64,000 bases of DNA, from the NCBI GenBank assembly GCA_025210395.1, contig JAOARV010000040.1, positions 1-64,000 on the forward strand. Direction: 5' to 3'. Position numbers and translations under genes: made by a program. Of this stretch, positions 25,649 through 34,713 are shown piece by piece (positions within the stretch are counted from its first letter, which is position 1; every line of letters begins with the position of its first letter). The notes under the pieces were generated by a model. The model did no database searches. It worked only from the letters and a program-made list of their open reading frames with translations, and had not been told where the DNA came from. The DNA comes from Marinisporobacter sp. GTDB lineage: Bacteria; Bacillota; Clostridia; Peptostreptococcales; Thermotaleaceae.

Positions 25649-26218
25649 TCATCTCTTTTGTAATAGGAGATCATTTCTTGCAAAAATAGTAGTTGGATGC
25701 AACAATCCGTTATTTGAAACTACATATTTTATGGTATTGTTAAAAGCCATTAAAGTAGCTTGATCTAAATCTGATAAAGCTACTTTCCTTAATGTTTCTA
25801 CTCCATTAAAATTTCTATTTGGCTCAATATAGTCTGCTAAATATATAATTTTTTCAAGAAGTGTCATCTTTGCTTTTCCTGTTGTATGAAAACGAATAGC
25901 ATTAAGAATTTCATCATCTTCAATACACAATTCTCTTTTAGCAATTTCAGCACCAATAGCTCCATGTAATAATTCAGGTTGAATTTTAGTTACACCATCA
26001 ACTAGTATATCAAACTGCTTAGCATAATTCAATAATTCTTTCCCACTTAAATTTTTTGCACAATCATGCACGAGTCCTGCTATACTTGCTTTTGTAACAG
26101 ATTCATTATGTATTTTAGCTAATTGTTCAGCTGTTTTTTGTACCCCTAAAGAATGTACATATCTTTTCCTTTTCAATTTACTTTTCAAAATCTTTTTGAT
26201 TTCATCTGATTGTAACAA
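25649..26218 (-). CDS. yqeK: YqeK-type HD hydrolase (Ap4A hydrolase, symmetrical)
   Basis: 189 residues. HD-domain metal enzyme: His in RYVHSLGVQ, HD pair in GLVHDCAKNL near 49-50, and the ADYIEPNR motif. YqeK proteins split diadenosine tetraphosphate into two ADP. Directly follows nadD with a 3-base gap and is probably translated with it. Confidence 0.93.
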   Translation of the reverse strand: MLQSDEIKKILKSKLKRKRYVHSLGVQKTAEQLAKIHNESVTKASIAGLVHDCAKNLSGKELLNYAKQFDILVDGVTKIQPELLHGAIGAEIAKRELCIEDDEILNAIRFHTTGKAKMTLLEKIIYLADYIEPNRNFNGVETLRKVALSDLDQATLMAFNNTIKYVVSNNGLLHPTTIFARNDLLLQKR

Positions 26219-26221
26219 TTT

Positions 26222-26881
26222 TTACACCTCTTTATACAGGTTGTTTTTATATATATAATATTCTACAGGCTCAGGCAATAAATATTTTATAGATTGCCCT
26301 TCTCTAATTCTATTTCGTATATCCGTTGAAGATATAGCTAAAGCTGGTAAATCAATTTTTCCAATTGAAGCATTATATGTTTCTTTCAACTCATTAATTT
26401 TAGCATCTACTTGTGACCTTTCAAGTCCTGGCCTTGTAGCAGCAATAAACTTACAAAGCTTTGTAAGTCTTTCTACATTTTTCCATGTATCTAATTCACA
26501 GATTGCATCTGCTCCTGTAATAAAGTAAAGGTCTGTATCTTCCCTGTATACTTTTTTTAATTTTTCTATTGTATGAATGGTATATGAAACTTCTTCACTC
26601 TCTAATTCAATTTTAGATACTTCAAAATAAGGATTCGTTATGGTTGCTAAAATAGTCATAAAATACCTATGCTTACTATCTGTCACTCTTAAATTAGATT
26701 TATGTGGCGGTGTTCCTGCAGGTATAAAAATTACTTTTTCAAGGTTGTATTCGCATCTTATTTGCTCTGCTATAACAAGGTGTCCATAATGTATTGGGTC
26801 AAAGGTCCCCCCCATAATTCCGATCCTTGTATGCTCTTTATTTGGTTTATTCATTCTATCTAAAGAATCCGTTATCGACAT
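26222..26881 (-). CDS. nadD: Nicotinate-nucleotide adenylyltransferase
   Basis: 219 residues. Adenylates nicotinate mononucleotide in NAD synthesis. Nucleotidyltransferase motifs [12 protein letters not shown] (near 24-35) and [10 protein letters not shown] near the C-terminus are intact. ATG 26881 is chosen because GGAGGA lies 7 bases upstream; an in-frame TTG five codons earlier overlaps that site. Confidence 0.95.
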   Translation of the reverse strand: MSITDSLDRMNKPNKEHTRIGIMGGTFDPIHYGHLVIAEQIRCEYNLEKVIFIPAGTPPHKSNLRVTDSKHRYFMTILATITNPYFEVSKIELESEEVSYTIHTIEKLKKVYREDTDLYFITGADAICELDTWKNVERLTKLCKFIAATRPGLERSQVDAKINELKETYNASIGKIDLPALAISSTDIRNRIREGQSIKYLLPEPVEYYIYKNNLYKEV

Positions 26882-26980
26882 AGCATACTCCTCCAAAATG
26901 TCCTATATGATATTTTTATGTAAAACCTTCGTAACTCTATTATATATGATTATCAAATTTTGACAATAACAAGTGAAATT

Positions 26981-27034
26981 TTTATCTATCTCTATAGAGA
27001 TAGATAAAAAAAATCGAGCATACACTCGATTTTT
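26981..27034. terminator. Double hairpin terminator after yhbY
   Basis: Two stems in a row: a perfect 28-base palindrome (26981-27008, TTTATCTATCTCTA and its complement), then ATCGAG/CTCGAT (about 27014-27031) followed on the minus strand by a seven-base T run. The second is the proper terminator for yhbY. Confidence 0.75.
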
Positions 27035-27332
27035 ATTTAGGTATTTGAATTTCAGGATTTTTAGTAGATGGTCTATAGATCACAAACTTATTGCCAATAG
27101 CTTGAACAAAATACCCCTTTGTTCTTTTAGCTACTTTATTGGCAGTTTCTTTTGTATTAAGAAGACTATTTTCAAGAACATTTACTTTTACTATTTCCCT
27201 CGCTTCAAGGGCATCATCCATTTGCTTTATAAAATTTTCTGTAATTCCACTTTTCCCAATTTGAGCTATAGGCTTCATCCCATTGGCTAACCCCTTTAAA
27301 TAACTTCTTTGCTTTCCTGTTAATGTATCCAT
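27033..27332 (-). CDS. yhbY: YhbY family RNA-binding protein (CRM domain)
   Basis: 99 residues forming a single CRM domain, with GKQRSYLKGLAN at the N-terminus, QIGKSGIT near 35 and the GNKFVIYRPS C-terminal strand. YhbY associates with pre-50S ribosomes. It follows obgE, another 50S assembly factor, by 27 bases, as in many Firmicutes. Confidence 0.92.
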   Translation of the reverse strand: MDTLTGKQRSYLKGLANGMKPIAQIGKSGITENFIKQMDDALEAREIVKVNVLENSLLNTKETANKVAKRTKGYFVQAIGNKFVIYRPSTKNPEIQIPK

Positions 27333-27359
27333 TGTTTTATCTAAACCTCACCTTCTATT

Positions 27360-28637
27360 CTAATGATAGAATTCAAACTCAAAATCAAATATTTTTACTG
27401 TATCTCCATCTTCAATTCCTAGCTCTTTTAATTTATCAACAATGCCTTTTTTAATTAGGAAATTTTGAAAATATCTTAGAGAATCCATATCCTCAAAATT
27501 TGTTGAATAAAATAACTTTTCAATGCGTTTTCCTTCTAATATATAATACTCATCTTCTTTTCTAACAAGAATGTCATCTTCTTTATTGTCTTCTACTGTA
27601 TAATACTTATATTTTTCTTCCTCTTGCACTAATGGCTCTTCTTCTATTTTATCTAATTTTTCAATAACGTAGCGTAGTAATTCTTTTAAGCCTTTGCCTG
27701 TAGCTGCTGAAACAGAAAATACCTCATAGCCTCTTTCCTTCATTTCTAATTCAAAGCTTTTAAAATCATCCTCTGACTGAACAAGGTCTATCTTATTAGC
27801 TACAACCACTTGAGGCTTTTTGGAAAGCTTTTCTGTATATTGTTTTAATTCATGATTGATTTTTTCAAAATCATCTATTGGATCTCTTCCTTCAATCCCT
27901 GAAACATCTACAACATGTACTAACAGTTTTGTTCTCTCTACGTGTCTTAAAAATTCTAATCCTAAACCAATTCCTGCATGGGCTCCTTCTATAAGTCCTG
28001 GAATATCTGCTAACACAAAACTTTCTTTATCTATTTCAACTACACCAAGGTTAGGTTTTATGGTTGTAAAATGATAATTAGCAATTTTGGGTTTTGCACT
28101 GGTAACTGTAGCTAATATAGTAGATTTTCCAACATTAGGAAATCCTACTAGCCCTACATCTGCTAATAGTTTAAGCTCTAAAATAACAGATCTTTCTTCT
28201 GATGTATTTCCACTTTCAGCAAAGTTAGGTGCTTGTCTTGTAGATGTAGTAAAATGTGTATTTCCTTTACCACCTTTACCACCCTTTGCTATAACTTCTT
28301 TCTGTCCATGAGTAGTTAAGTCTGCAAGAATAAGATTTGTTTTTTCATCTCTTACAATGGTTCCTGGTGGAACCTTTAAAACTAAATCTTTTCCATCTTT
28401 ACCAAACTGCTTCTTAGCTCTTCCATTTTCTCCATTTTCAGCAACATATTTTTTTTGATAGCGAAAATCCATTAATGTCCTTAAGCCCTCATCTACTTCA
28501 AAGATGATGCTTCCACCTTTTCCACCATCTCCTCCATCTGGACCTCCAGCAGGAACATATTTTTCTCTACGAAAGGAGACACATCCATCTCCACCTTTTC
28601 CACTCTTTACTAATATCTTAGCCTTATCTACGAACAT
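27360..28637 (-). CDS. obgE: Obg GTPase (50S assembly)
   Basis: 425 residues. The glycine-rich Obg fold (1-158) is followed by a G domain with GFPNVGKST near 165, DIPGL near 212 and NKIDL near 282, then a C-terminal OCT domain (about 345-425, YTVEDNKEDD). Couples GTP state to 50S maturation and the stress response. Follows rpmA at about 100 bases. Confidence 0.96.
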   Translation of the reverse strand: MFVDKAKILVKSGKGGDGCVSFRREKYVPAGGPDGGDGGKGGSIIFEVDEGLRTLMDFRYQKKYVAENGENGRAKKQFGKDGKDLVLKVPPGTIVRDEKTNLILADLTTHGQKEVIAKGGKGGKGNTHFTTSTRQAPNFAESGNTSEERSVILELKLLADVGLVGFPNVGKSTILATVTSAKPKIANYHFTTIKPNLGVVEIDKESFVLADIPGLIEGAHAGIGLGLEFLRHVERTKLLVHVVDVSGIEGRDPIDDFEKINHELKQYTEKLSKKPQVVVANKIDLVQSEDDFKSFELEMKERGYEVFSVSAATGKGLKELLRYVIEKLDKIEEEPLVQEEEKYKYYTVEDNKEDDILVRKEDEYYILEGKRIEKLFYSTNFEDMDSLRYFQNFLIKKGIVDKLKELGIEDGDTVKIFDFEFEFYH

Positions 28638-28708
28638 ATTATCACCCTTATGGATTTATTCATTCTTAATTATTTTATTGTTTCCAAACATACATTTATT
28701 TATGTAAT

Positions 28709-28733
28709 ATAAAACCCATGCTTTACGGCATGG
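28709..28733 (-). terminator. Hairpin after rpmA
   Basis: AACCCATGC and GCATGGGTT form a 9-bp stem (about 28713-28736), followed on the minus strand by TTATATT. Moderate terminator between the ribosomal protein genes and obgE. Confidence 0.6.
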
Positions 28734-28741
28734 GTTCTTAA

Positions 28742-29041
28742 TTATTCTGCTGCAACTGCTTCTCTTGGATATACGCTAACTTGTTTTTTGTCTTTACCTT
28801 TTCTTTCAAACTTCACAACACCATCAACTGTAGCAAAAAGAGTATCATCTCCACCTCTTCCTACATTGTTTCCAGGATGGATTTTTGTTCCTCTTTGACG
28901 TACAAGGATGCTTCCACAGCTAACGAATTGTCCATCAGCACGTTTTACACCTAATCTTTTCGCTTCACTATCTCTACCGTTCTTGGAGCTACCTACTCCT
29001 TTTTTACTAGCGAATAACTGAAGGTTTATATTAAATAACAT
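28742..29041 (-). CDS. rpmA: 50S ribosomal protein L27 with cleavable N-terminal extension
   Basis: 99 residues. The N-terminus [10 protein letters not shown] precedes [15 protein letters not shown]. Firmicutes of this type need the first residues removed by the Prp protease after the Phe (here residue 10) to expose the peptidyl-transferase-reaching tail. The prp gene lies immediately upstream, so enzyme and substrate are co-transcribed. Confidence 0.97.
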   Translation of the reverse strand: MLFNINLQLFASKKGVGSSKNGRDSEAKRLGVKRADGQFVSCGSILVRQRGTKIHPGNNVGRGGDDTLFATVDGVVKFERKGKDKKQVSVYPREAVAAE

Positions 29042-29044
29042 GTA

Positions 29045-29377
29045 TTACACCTCCTCATCATAAAACTCTATAAACTCATTATACATTCCTTGGGTTCCTT
29101 TGATTCCTATAATCATCGTATCCAGGATTAAATTTGCTTTTTCTCTTATGGACAATGAAAGATTTTTAGGTAGCTCACAATAAAGCCAACCCTCTTCCAT
29201 TTCATATATAACATCCATATGAAGTAATTCATGTAAAGCAAGTACTGTTGTCTGTGCGAGTATACTTATACTTGCGCAAACAATATCTTCTCCATGTGGA
29301 GAAGCATTTGCATGTCCCTTTACTGAATAAGATGTTATATTTTTAAGCTCATCTCGATAAATATGAATTTCTATCAT
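29045..29377 (-). CDS. prp: Ribosomal-processing cysteine protease Prp
   Basis: 110 residues. Catalytic His22 in GHAN and Cys34 in EDIVCAS are present. Removes the N-terminal extension of L27, whose cleavage motif is visible in the next gene. Sits between rplU and rpmA with gaps of 3 and 13 bases, the standard Firmicutes arrangement. Confidence 0.95.
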   Translation of the reverse strand: MIEIHIYRDELKNITSYSVKGHANASPHGEDIVCASISILAQTTVLALHELLHMDVIYEMEEGWLYCELPKNLSLSIREKANLILDTMIIGIKGTQGMYNEFIEFYDEEV

Positions 29378-29390
29378 TTATTTAACGACC

Positions 29391-29702
29391 TTATCCATTG
29401 ATTTTTTCAATTTTGATCTTTGTATAAGGTTGACGATGTCCTTGTTTCTTTCTGTAGTCCTTTTTAGCTTTGTATTTGAATACAATCACTTTTGGCGCTT
29501 TGCCATTTTCTACTACAGTGGCAGAAACTTTCGCGCCACCTACAACTGGTGTTCCTACAGAAAGGTTACCATCTTTTGATACAGCTAATACTTGATCAAA
29601 TTCAACAGCTTCTCCTTCATTTGCTTCTAATTTTTCAACAAATAAAGTATCTCCTTCTTGAACTCTATATTGCTTTCCACCTGTTTCAATAATTGCGTAC
29701 AT
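29391..29702 (-). CDS. rplU: 50S ribosomal protein L21
   Basis: 103 residues, the usual L21 length. Starts [14 protein letters not shown] and ends KTIKIEKI-like after the basic [15 protein letters not shown] segment. ATG 29702 follows GAGGAGG; the longer frame lacks support. First gene of rplU-prp-rpmA. Confidence 0.96.
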   Translation of the reverse strand: MYAIIETGGKQYRVQEGDTLFVEKLEANEGEAVEFDQVLAVSKDGNLSVGTPVVGGAKVSATVVENGKAPKVIVFKYKAKKDYRKKQGHRQPYTKIKIEKING

Positions 29703-29815
29703 GATTACACCTCCTCGAACCAAACTCGCCAAATACTAGGTAACATAAGTTTTAAAACCCGATTTGTGCGGCTACTTACAGATACATATGTTATCATACT
29801 AAACTTTAAAAGTCA
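29703..29815 (-). promoter_or_regulatory. Possible L21 autoregulatory leader
   Basis: About 110 bases upstream of rplU in the position where Firmicutes carry an L21 leader RNA. GTAGCCGCACAAATCGGG and GGCGAGTTTGGTTCGAGGAGG are GC-rich islands in an AT-rich context, suggesting structure. Assigned by position; not verified by a covariance model. Confidence 0.4.
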
Positions 29816-29820
29816 ACCTT

Positions 29821-30555
29821 TTATTCTTCTAATATTTTTTTTATGAGCTTTTTTTCTTCTTTACTTAAATTTTCACCATTGATATATTTTTTAAACATAT
29901 CTGGTCTATTTTCTTTTGTAATCTTTAGAGCTTGTAATTTTCTCCACTCTTCAATTTTTTTATGATTTCCTGATAATAAGATTTCTGGCACCTTCATATT
30001 TTCATATTCACTTGGACGAGTATATTGTGGATACTCTAAAAGACCATTATAAAAGGATTCTTCCATAAAAGATTCTTCTTGCCCTAACACCCCTGGAATC
30101 AACCTTGAAATTGCATCTACTACTACCATAGCAGGTAATTCTCCTCCAGTAAGCACATAATCACCTATAGAAATTTCATCTGTAACCCAATAATCTATTA
30201 CTCTTTGGTCTATCCCTTCATAATGTCCGCATAAAAAAATTAATCTTTCCTCTTTTGAAAGTTTCTTAGCCATTTTTTGTGTAAATGTTTTTCCTTTAGG
30301 TGACATATGAATTACTCTACAATCCTTTGCTCCTATTCCTTCTAACGCGCTATGTATGGGTTGAGGCTGCATGACCATCCCTGCCCCTCCGCCATATGGA
30401 TAATCATCAACTTTTTTATGTTTACTACTGCTATAATCTCGAATATTGGTTACATCAATATGCAGAATTCCCTTTTCTCTAGCTTTTCCAATAATACTTT
30501 CTCCTAAAGGAATTTCAAACATATTTGGAAAAAGGGTTAGAATATCTATTTTCAT
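29821..30555 (-). CDS. trmD: tRNA (guanine37-N1)-methyltransferase
   Basis: 244 residues. SPOUT methyltransferase forming m1G37 in tRNAs reading CNN/GGN codons. The trefoil-knot motif [11 protein letters not shown] near 110 and [14 protein letters not shown] near 132 are present. Its ATG overlaps the rimM stop by 4 bases. No rplS follows it: the next gene is rplU. Confidence 0.96.
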   Translation of the reverse strand: MKIDILTLFPNMFEIPLGESIIGKAREKGILHIDVTNIRDYSSSKHKKVDDYPYGGGAGMVMQPQPIHSALEGIGAKDCRVIHMSPKGKTFTQKMAKKLSKEERLIFLCGHYEGIDQRVIDYWVTDEISIGDYVLTGGELPAMVVVDAISRLIPGVLGQEESFMEESFYNGLLEYPQYTRPSEYENMKVPEILLSGNHKKIEEWRKLQALKITKENRPDMFKKYINGENLSKEEKKLIKKILEE

Positions 30556-31064
30556 TCTATCAGTCCTTCAATGGGCGTTACAATCATTTGACCCTTTTCT
30601 ATACTAATTTCTTTGATAAATGCACCTACAGCGGGGATCAATATTGTTATTTTAGGGTTTTTAGCATCCTCTATTTCATATAAGTCTTGTCCTGTATTTT
30701 GAATAACATTTTTAACCGTTCCAATAAATTTTTCTTCATCTGTAAAAACTTTTAATCCAATTAAATCAACGATTAAATAAGTATCTTCTGGAAGAACACG
30801 AGCATTTTCTCTATCTATAGTAAGATATTTATTTTTTAATCTTTCCGCTTCATTTCTATCATTGATTCCTTTTAATTTTAGTAACACGAGATTATTTTTA
30901 TATCGAACTTTTTCTATATAAATTTTTTCTTCTCGATTATCATCCATATAAACCCATTCTAATTCTTCAAATCGTTCTTTATAATCTGTCAAAGGATAAA
31001 CTCTTACTTCTCCACGAATCCCTTGTACATTTACAATTTGTCCTACCTTTAGTAATGTTGGCAT
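30552..31064 (-). CDS. rimM: Ribosome maturation factor RimM
   Basis: 170 residues. The N-terminal RimM domain ([21 protein letters not shown]) and C-terminal PRC-barrel (DLIGLKV...[11 protein letters not shown]) act in 30S head assembly with S19. Overlaps trmD by 4 bases. Starts ATG with a GGTG-type site. Confidence 0.95.
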   Translation of the reverse strand: MPTLLKVGQIVNVQGIRGEVRVYPLTDYKERFEELEWVYMDDNREEKIYIEKVRYKNNLVLLKLKGINDRNEAERLKNKYLTIDRENARVLPEDTYLIVDLIGLKVFTDEEKFIGTVKNVIQNTGQDLYEIEDAKNPKITILIPAVGAFIKEISIEKGQMIVTPIEGLIE

Positions 31065-31109
31065 CTTAACACCTACCCTTATGAGCGGTTCTTTTATTAT
31101 TATGTATTA

Positions 31110-31141
31110 TAAAAGGATTAGGTATCCCTAATCCTTTTATA
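31110..31141 (-). terminator. Hairpin between khpA and rimM
   Basis: ATAAAAGGATTAGG and CCTAATCCTTTTAT form a 14-bp stem around TATC (about 31109-31140). AT-rich but without a long T run, so termination is probably partial, separating ribosomal and modification genes. Confidence 0.6.
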
Positions 31142-31143
31142 AA

Positions 31144-31374
31144 CTATTGAATAATCTCTACAACCACTCTTTTGTTTTCTTTTGTTGCAGCAGCCTTTGC
31201 AACAGTTCTAATAGCTTTTGCTATTCTACCCTGTTTACCAATAACTTTACCCATATCATCTGGGGCAACTTTTAGCTCTACAATTAGTGATTGTCTTCCT
31301 TCGATCTCAGTAACAAAAACTTCATCTGGGTTATCCACTAAAGCTTTAGCTATTGTTTTTACTAATTCACCCAT
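31144..31374 (-). CDS. khpA: KH-domain RNA-binding protein KhpA (YlqC)
   Basis: 76 residues. A single KH domain with the GxxG loop GKQG in GKVIGKQGRIAKAIR near 45. KhpA usually partners KhpB/Jag in RNA binding and cell-elongation control. Follows rpsP, as in most Firmicutes. Confidence 0.94.
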   Translation of the reverse strand: MGELVKTIAKALVDNPDEVFVTEIEGRQSLIVELKVAPDDMGKVIGKQGRIAKAIRTVAKAAATKENKRVVVEIIQ

Positions 31375-31398
31375 TTTTCACACCCCCCGAAAGCACAA

Positions 31399-31668
31399 CT
31401 AAGCTTTCTTTGACTGCTCGAACTTTTCTATAACACCATACTTTTTAAATAAATCTCTTACAGTATCAGTTGGTTGAGCACCATTGTTTAGCCATTTTAC
31501 AGCTTTTTCATCATCAATTTTCACCTCAACTGGCTCAACAACAGGATTATAATATCCTAATTCTTCGATAAATCTACCATCTCTAGGTGAACGAGAATCT
31601 GCAACTACAAGTCTATAGAAAGGCTTCTTTTTAGCTCCCATTCTTTTTAATCTAATTTTTACTGCCAC
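31399..31668 (-). CDS. rpsP: 30S ribosomal protein S16
   Basis: 89 residues beginning [33 protein letters not shown] in the family pattern (only the first 20 or so are diagnostic). GTG 31668 is preferred over the start three codons earlier because AAGGAGG lies just upstream. Follows ffh by 32 bases. Confidence 0.96.
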   Translation of the reverse strand: MAVKIRLKRMGAKKKPFYRLVVADSRSPRDGRFIEELGYYNPVVEPVEVKIDDEKAVKWLNNGAQPTDTVRDLFKKYGVIEKFEQSKKA

Positions 31669-31700
31669 TTTCTTCACCTCCTTTAAAATTGAATTTTTAT

Positions 31701-33047
31701 TTATCTTCCAAAGAATGGAAATTTCATTTTCCCACCCTTTTTCATACCTTTTTCCATATCCGCAAATTGCTTCATCATCTTTTTGGTTTGTGCAAATTGC
31801 TTTAATAAACTATTTACTTTACTAACAGGCATTCCACTACCTTTAGCAATTCTTTTCCTCCTACTTCCATTAATAATAGAAGGATTTCTTCTTTCTTCTT
31901 TTGTCATAGACTGAATCATTGCTTCTATATGAATTAATTCTTTATCATCTATTTCCATATTTTTCAATTGCTTGCTGTTCATACCTGGAATCATTTCAAG
32001 TAGTTGACTCATAGGTCCCATACTTTTCATTTGCTGTAATTGATCTAAAAAGTCTTCAAAAGAAAATTCCTGACTTCTTATTTTCTTTTCTAATTCCTTT
32101 GCCTTTTTAGCATCAAAATTAATTTGAGCCTTTTCTATTAAGCTTAAAACATCGCCCATTCCTAGTATTCTAGAAGCCATTCTATCTGGATAAAAAGGTT
32201 CTAAATCTGTTAATTTTTCTCCCATACCAACAAATTTAATAGGCTTTTTCGTTACTGCTCTAACAGAAAGAGCAGCTCCACCTCTTGTATCACCATCTAG
32301 CTTTGTTAGTACAACACCATCGATCCCCAATTTTTCATTAAAGTTTTCTGCAACATTAACAGCATCTTGTCCTGTCATGGCATCTACTACTAATAATATT
32401 TCTTGAGGATTTACTTCTTTTTTAATATCTTGTAACTCTTCCATTAAATTTTCATCAATGTGGAGTCTACCTGCTGTATCAATAATAACTACATCATTTC
32501 CATGCTCTTTTGCATGTTCTATTCCTGCTTTTGCAATATGGACAGGACTTACTTTATCCCCCATAGTAAAGACTGGAATATCTAACTGCCCTCCTACAAC
32601 TTGTAACTGTTTTATGGCTGCAGGTCGGTAAATATCTCCAGCAACGAGCAAAGGTCTTTTACCCATTTTCTTTAAATTTCCACCTAATTTACCACTTGTA
32701 GTCGTCTTACCAGCCCCCTGCAATCCTGCTAACATATATACAGTAGGCGGTTTAGAAGAAAAAGTTAATTTTGTCTGAGTTGTTCCCATTAAAGCTGTTA
32801 ATTCTTCATTAACAATTTTAATAACTTGCTGACCAGGTGTCAAGCTTTCCATAACCTCTACGCCAACAGATCTTTCTTTTACTTTGTTGATAAAATCTTT
32901 TACTACTTTAAAGTTAACATCTGCTTCAAGCAATGCAAGCTTTACTTCTCTCATAGCTTCTTTTACATCTTTTTCAGTAAGCTTTCCCTTACTTTTTAAT
33001 TTCTTCAGAGCACCTTGAAGCTTATCAGCTAATCCTTCAAAAACCAC
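31701..33047 (-). CDS. ffh: Signal recognition particle GTPase Ffh
   Basis: 448 residues. N and G domains with [10 protein letters not shown] near 107, DTAGR near 190 and TKLDGD near 247, then the methionine-rich M domain (about 300-440) with [10 protein letters not shown], which binds SRP RNA and signal peptides. GTG start after GAGGAGG. Paired with ftsY and ylxM in one operon. Confidence 0.97.
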   Translation of the reverse strand: MVFEGLADKLQGALKKLKSKGKLTEKDVKEAMREVKLALLEADVNFKVVKDFINKVKERSVGVEVMESLTPGQQVIKIVNEELTALMGTTQTKLTFSSKPPTVYMLAGLQGAGKTTTSGKLGGNLKKMGKRPLLVAGDIYRPAAIKQLQVVGGQLDIPVFTMGDKVSPVHIAKAGIEHAKEHGNDVVIIDTAGRLHIDENLMEELQDIKKEVNPQEILLVVDAMTGQDAVNVAENFNEKLGIDGVVLTKLDGDTRGGAALSVRAVTKKPIKFVGMGEKLTDLEPFYPDRMASRILGMGDVLSLIEKAQINFDAKKAKELEKKIRSQEFSFEDFLDQLQQMKSMGPMSQLLEMIPGMNSKQLKNMEIDDKELIHIEAMIQSMTKEERRNPSIINGSRRKRIAKGSGMPVSKVNSLLKQFAQTKKMMKQFADMEKGMKKGGKMKFPFFGR

Positions 33048-33066
33048 TTTGCCACCTCCTCAGGGG

Positions 33067-33435
33067 CTATTTTTCTAATAGATCATAAGAAATTCTTTTA
33101 ATTTTTTTTAGTTCTTCTAAGAAATAGTTCATATCCTTAGTTCCATGCTCATTATTTTCTATATCTTCAACAATATTCAAAATTTCTTCAATTTGCTTCT
33201 TTGTAATCATAAACTTATGAAGTAGCTTTAACTTCTCTTCATATTCAAACAACAACTTTTCTGATCGTTTTATGGTATCATATACAGCTTGTCTACTAAC
33301 CTTTAGCTGTTCTGATATTTCCCCTAATGATAAATCATCATTATAATACAATCCTAATACTTGTTGTTGTTTTTTTGTAAGCAATTGTCCATAAAAATCA
33401 TACAAAAGACTCATCTTTAGTATCTTCTCAAACAT
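33067..33435 (-). CDS. ylxM: YlxM family HTH protein (SRP-associated)
   Basis: 122 residues. A sigma-70 region 4-like helix-turn-helix (LSLGEISEQLKVSRQAVYDTIKR, about 35-58) and a helical tail. YlxM modulates SRP in Firmicutes and nearly always precedes ffh, as here. ATG 33435 is preceded by GGAAG at 7 bases. Confidence 0.92.
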   Translation of the reverse strand: MFEKILKMSLLYDFYGQLLTKKQQQVLGLYYNDDLSLGEISEQLKVSRQAVYDTIKRSEKLLFEYEEKLKLLHKFMITKKQIEEILNIVEDIENNEHGTKDMNYFLEELKKIKRISYDLLEK

Positions 33436-33520
33436 TATAACACTTCCTATCAAAAGTGTAAAGGTTTTTTGCTTTACAGATGTATTTTAACTTACATTTC
33501 TTACTCTGTCAACCTATTTT

Positions 33521-34696
33521 TTAATTTTCTTCTCCAAATAATGCATTCACAAAATCCTGAGGTACAAATTTTTGTAAATCATCCATCCCTTCTCCTACAC
33601 CAATAAGCTTTACTGGAATATCAAGTTCTGAACTAATACCAAGAACTACACCACCTTTAGCAGTTCCATCTAATTTTGTAAGTACTACTCCAGTTATATC
33701 TGTCACTTCTTTAAAAATCTTAGCTTGTTGAATGGCATTCTGCCCAGTTGTAGCATCTAATACTAAAAGTACTTCTTTAGAAGCTTCTGGATATTCCCTG
33801 TCCACAACTTTTGCAACTTTCCCTAATTCATTCATTAAATTCTTTTTATTATGAAGTCTTCCTGCTGTATCGCAAATAAGTACATCCATTTTTCTAGCTT
33901 TTGCAGATTGTATAGCATCATAAATTACAGCTGCTGGATCTGCTCCTTCTTGGTGCTTAATTACATCTACCCCTACTCTATTTGCCCAAATTTCTAATTG
34001 ATCAATAGCTGCTGCTCTAAAGGTATCTCCGGCTGCTAATAATACTTTTTTTCCTTGTGATTTAAGCTGATGTGCAATTTTTCCTATAGAAGTAGTCTTT
34101 CCTACTCCATTTACACCTACCATTAAAACAATAGTTGGAGAGGATTCTACATTTAAAGCATGGGTCTTCTCCATCTCTAATAGCTCTCCTAAGATCTCTT
34201 TTAATAATTCTTTTAAATCTTGTGCTTCTGTAATCTTTCTTTCTTTTGCCATACTTCTTAATCTGTCGATAATCTCCATAGTCGTATGAACACCTGCATC
34301 TGATGTAATGAGGATTTCTTCAAGTTCTTCAAATAATTCCTCATCAACTTTTTTATAGGTTTTTAACACCTCATCTACTTTTCCTGCTATACCTTCTCTT
34401 GTTTTTGTAAGTCCTTTTTTTAATTTTGCAAAAAAGCTTAGCTTTTTTTCTCTCTTTTGTTCTTCAATTTGATTTTCTTCTTCCTTCTCCGTTGCATCCT
34501 CTGCTTGCTCTACTATTTTTTCCTGAATAGACTCCTCTATTTTTTCTAATACTTCTTCTTTTATTTCATTTTCAATAGGTTTTATCTCTTCTATGGGCTT
34601 TTCTATTGTATTCTCACTATTTTGAACATCTTCCTGTTCTTTTTTTGCACTTTCCTGGTTGTCTTTTTTAAACTTTGATATAAATTTTTTGAACAT
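33521..34696 (-). CDS. ftsY: Signal recognition particle receptor FtsY
   Basis: 391 residues. A long acidic N-terminal A domain (to about residue 95, rich in Glu/Lys) is followed by NG domains with GVNGVGKTTSIGKIA near 200, DTAGR near 283 and TKLDGTAKGG near 345. Docks ribosome-SRP complexes at the membrane. ATG 34696 lies 8 bases after GGGAGG. Follows smc by about 17 bases. Confidence 0.96.
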   Translation of the reverse strand: MFKKFISKFKKDNQESAKKEQEDVQNSENTIEKPIEEIKPIENEIKEEVLEKIEESIQEKIVEQAEDATEKEEENQIEEQKREKKLSFFAKLKKGLTKTREGIAGKVDEVLKTYKKVDEELFEELEEILITSDAGVHTTMEIIDRLRSMAKERKITEAQDLKELLKEILGELLEMEKTHALNVESSPTIVLMVGVNGVGKTTSIGKIAHQLKSQGKKVLLAAGDTFRAAAIDQLEIWANRVGVDVIKHQEGADPAAVIYDAIQSAKARKMDVLICDTAGRLHNKKNLMNELGKVAKVVDREYPEASKEVLLVLDATTGQNAIQQAKIFKEVTDITGVVLTKLDGTAKGGVVLGISSELDIPVKLIGVGEGMDDLQKFVPQDFVNALFGEEN

Positions 34697-34713
34697 ATTC
34701 AATTCCTCCCAAT

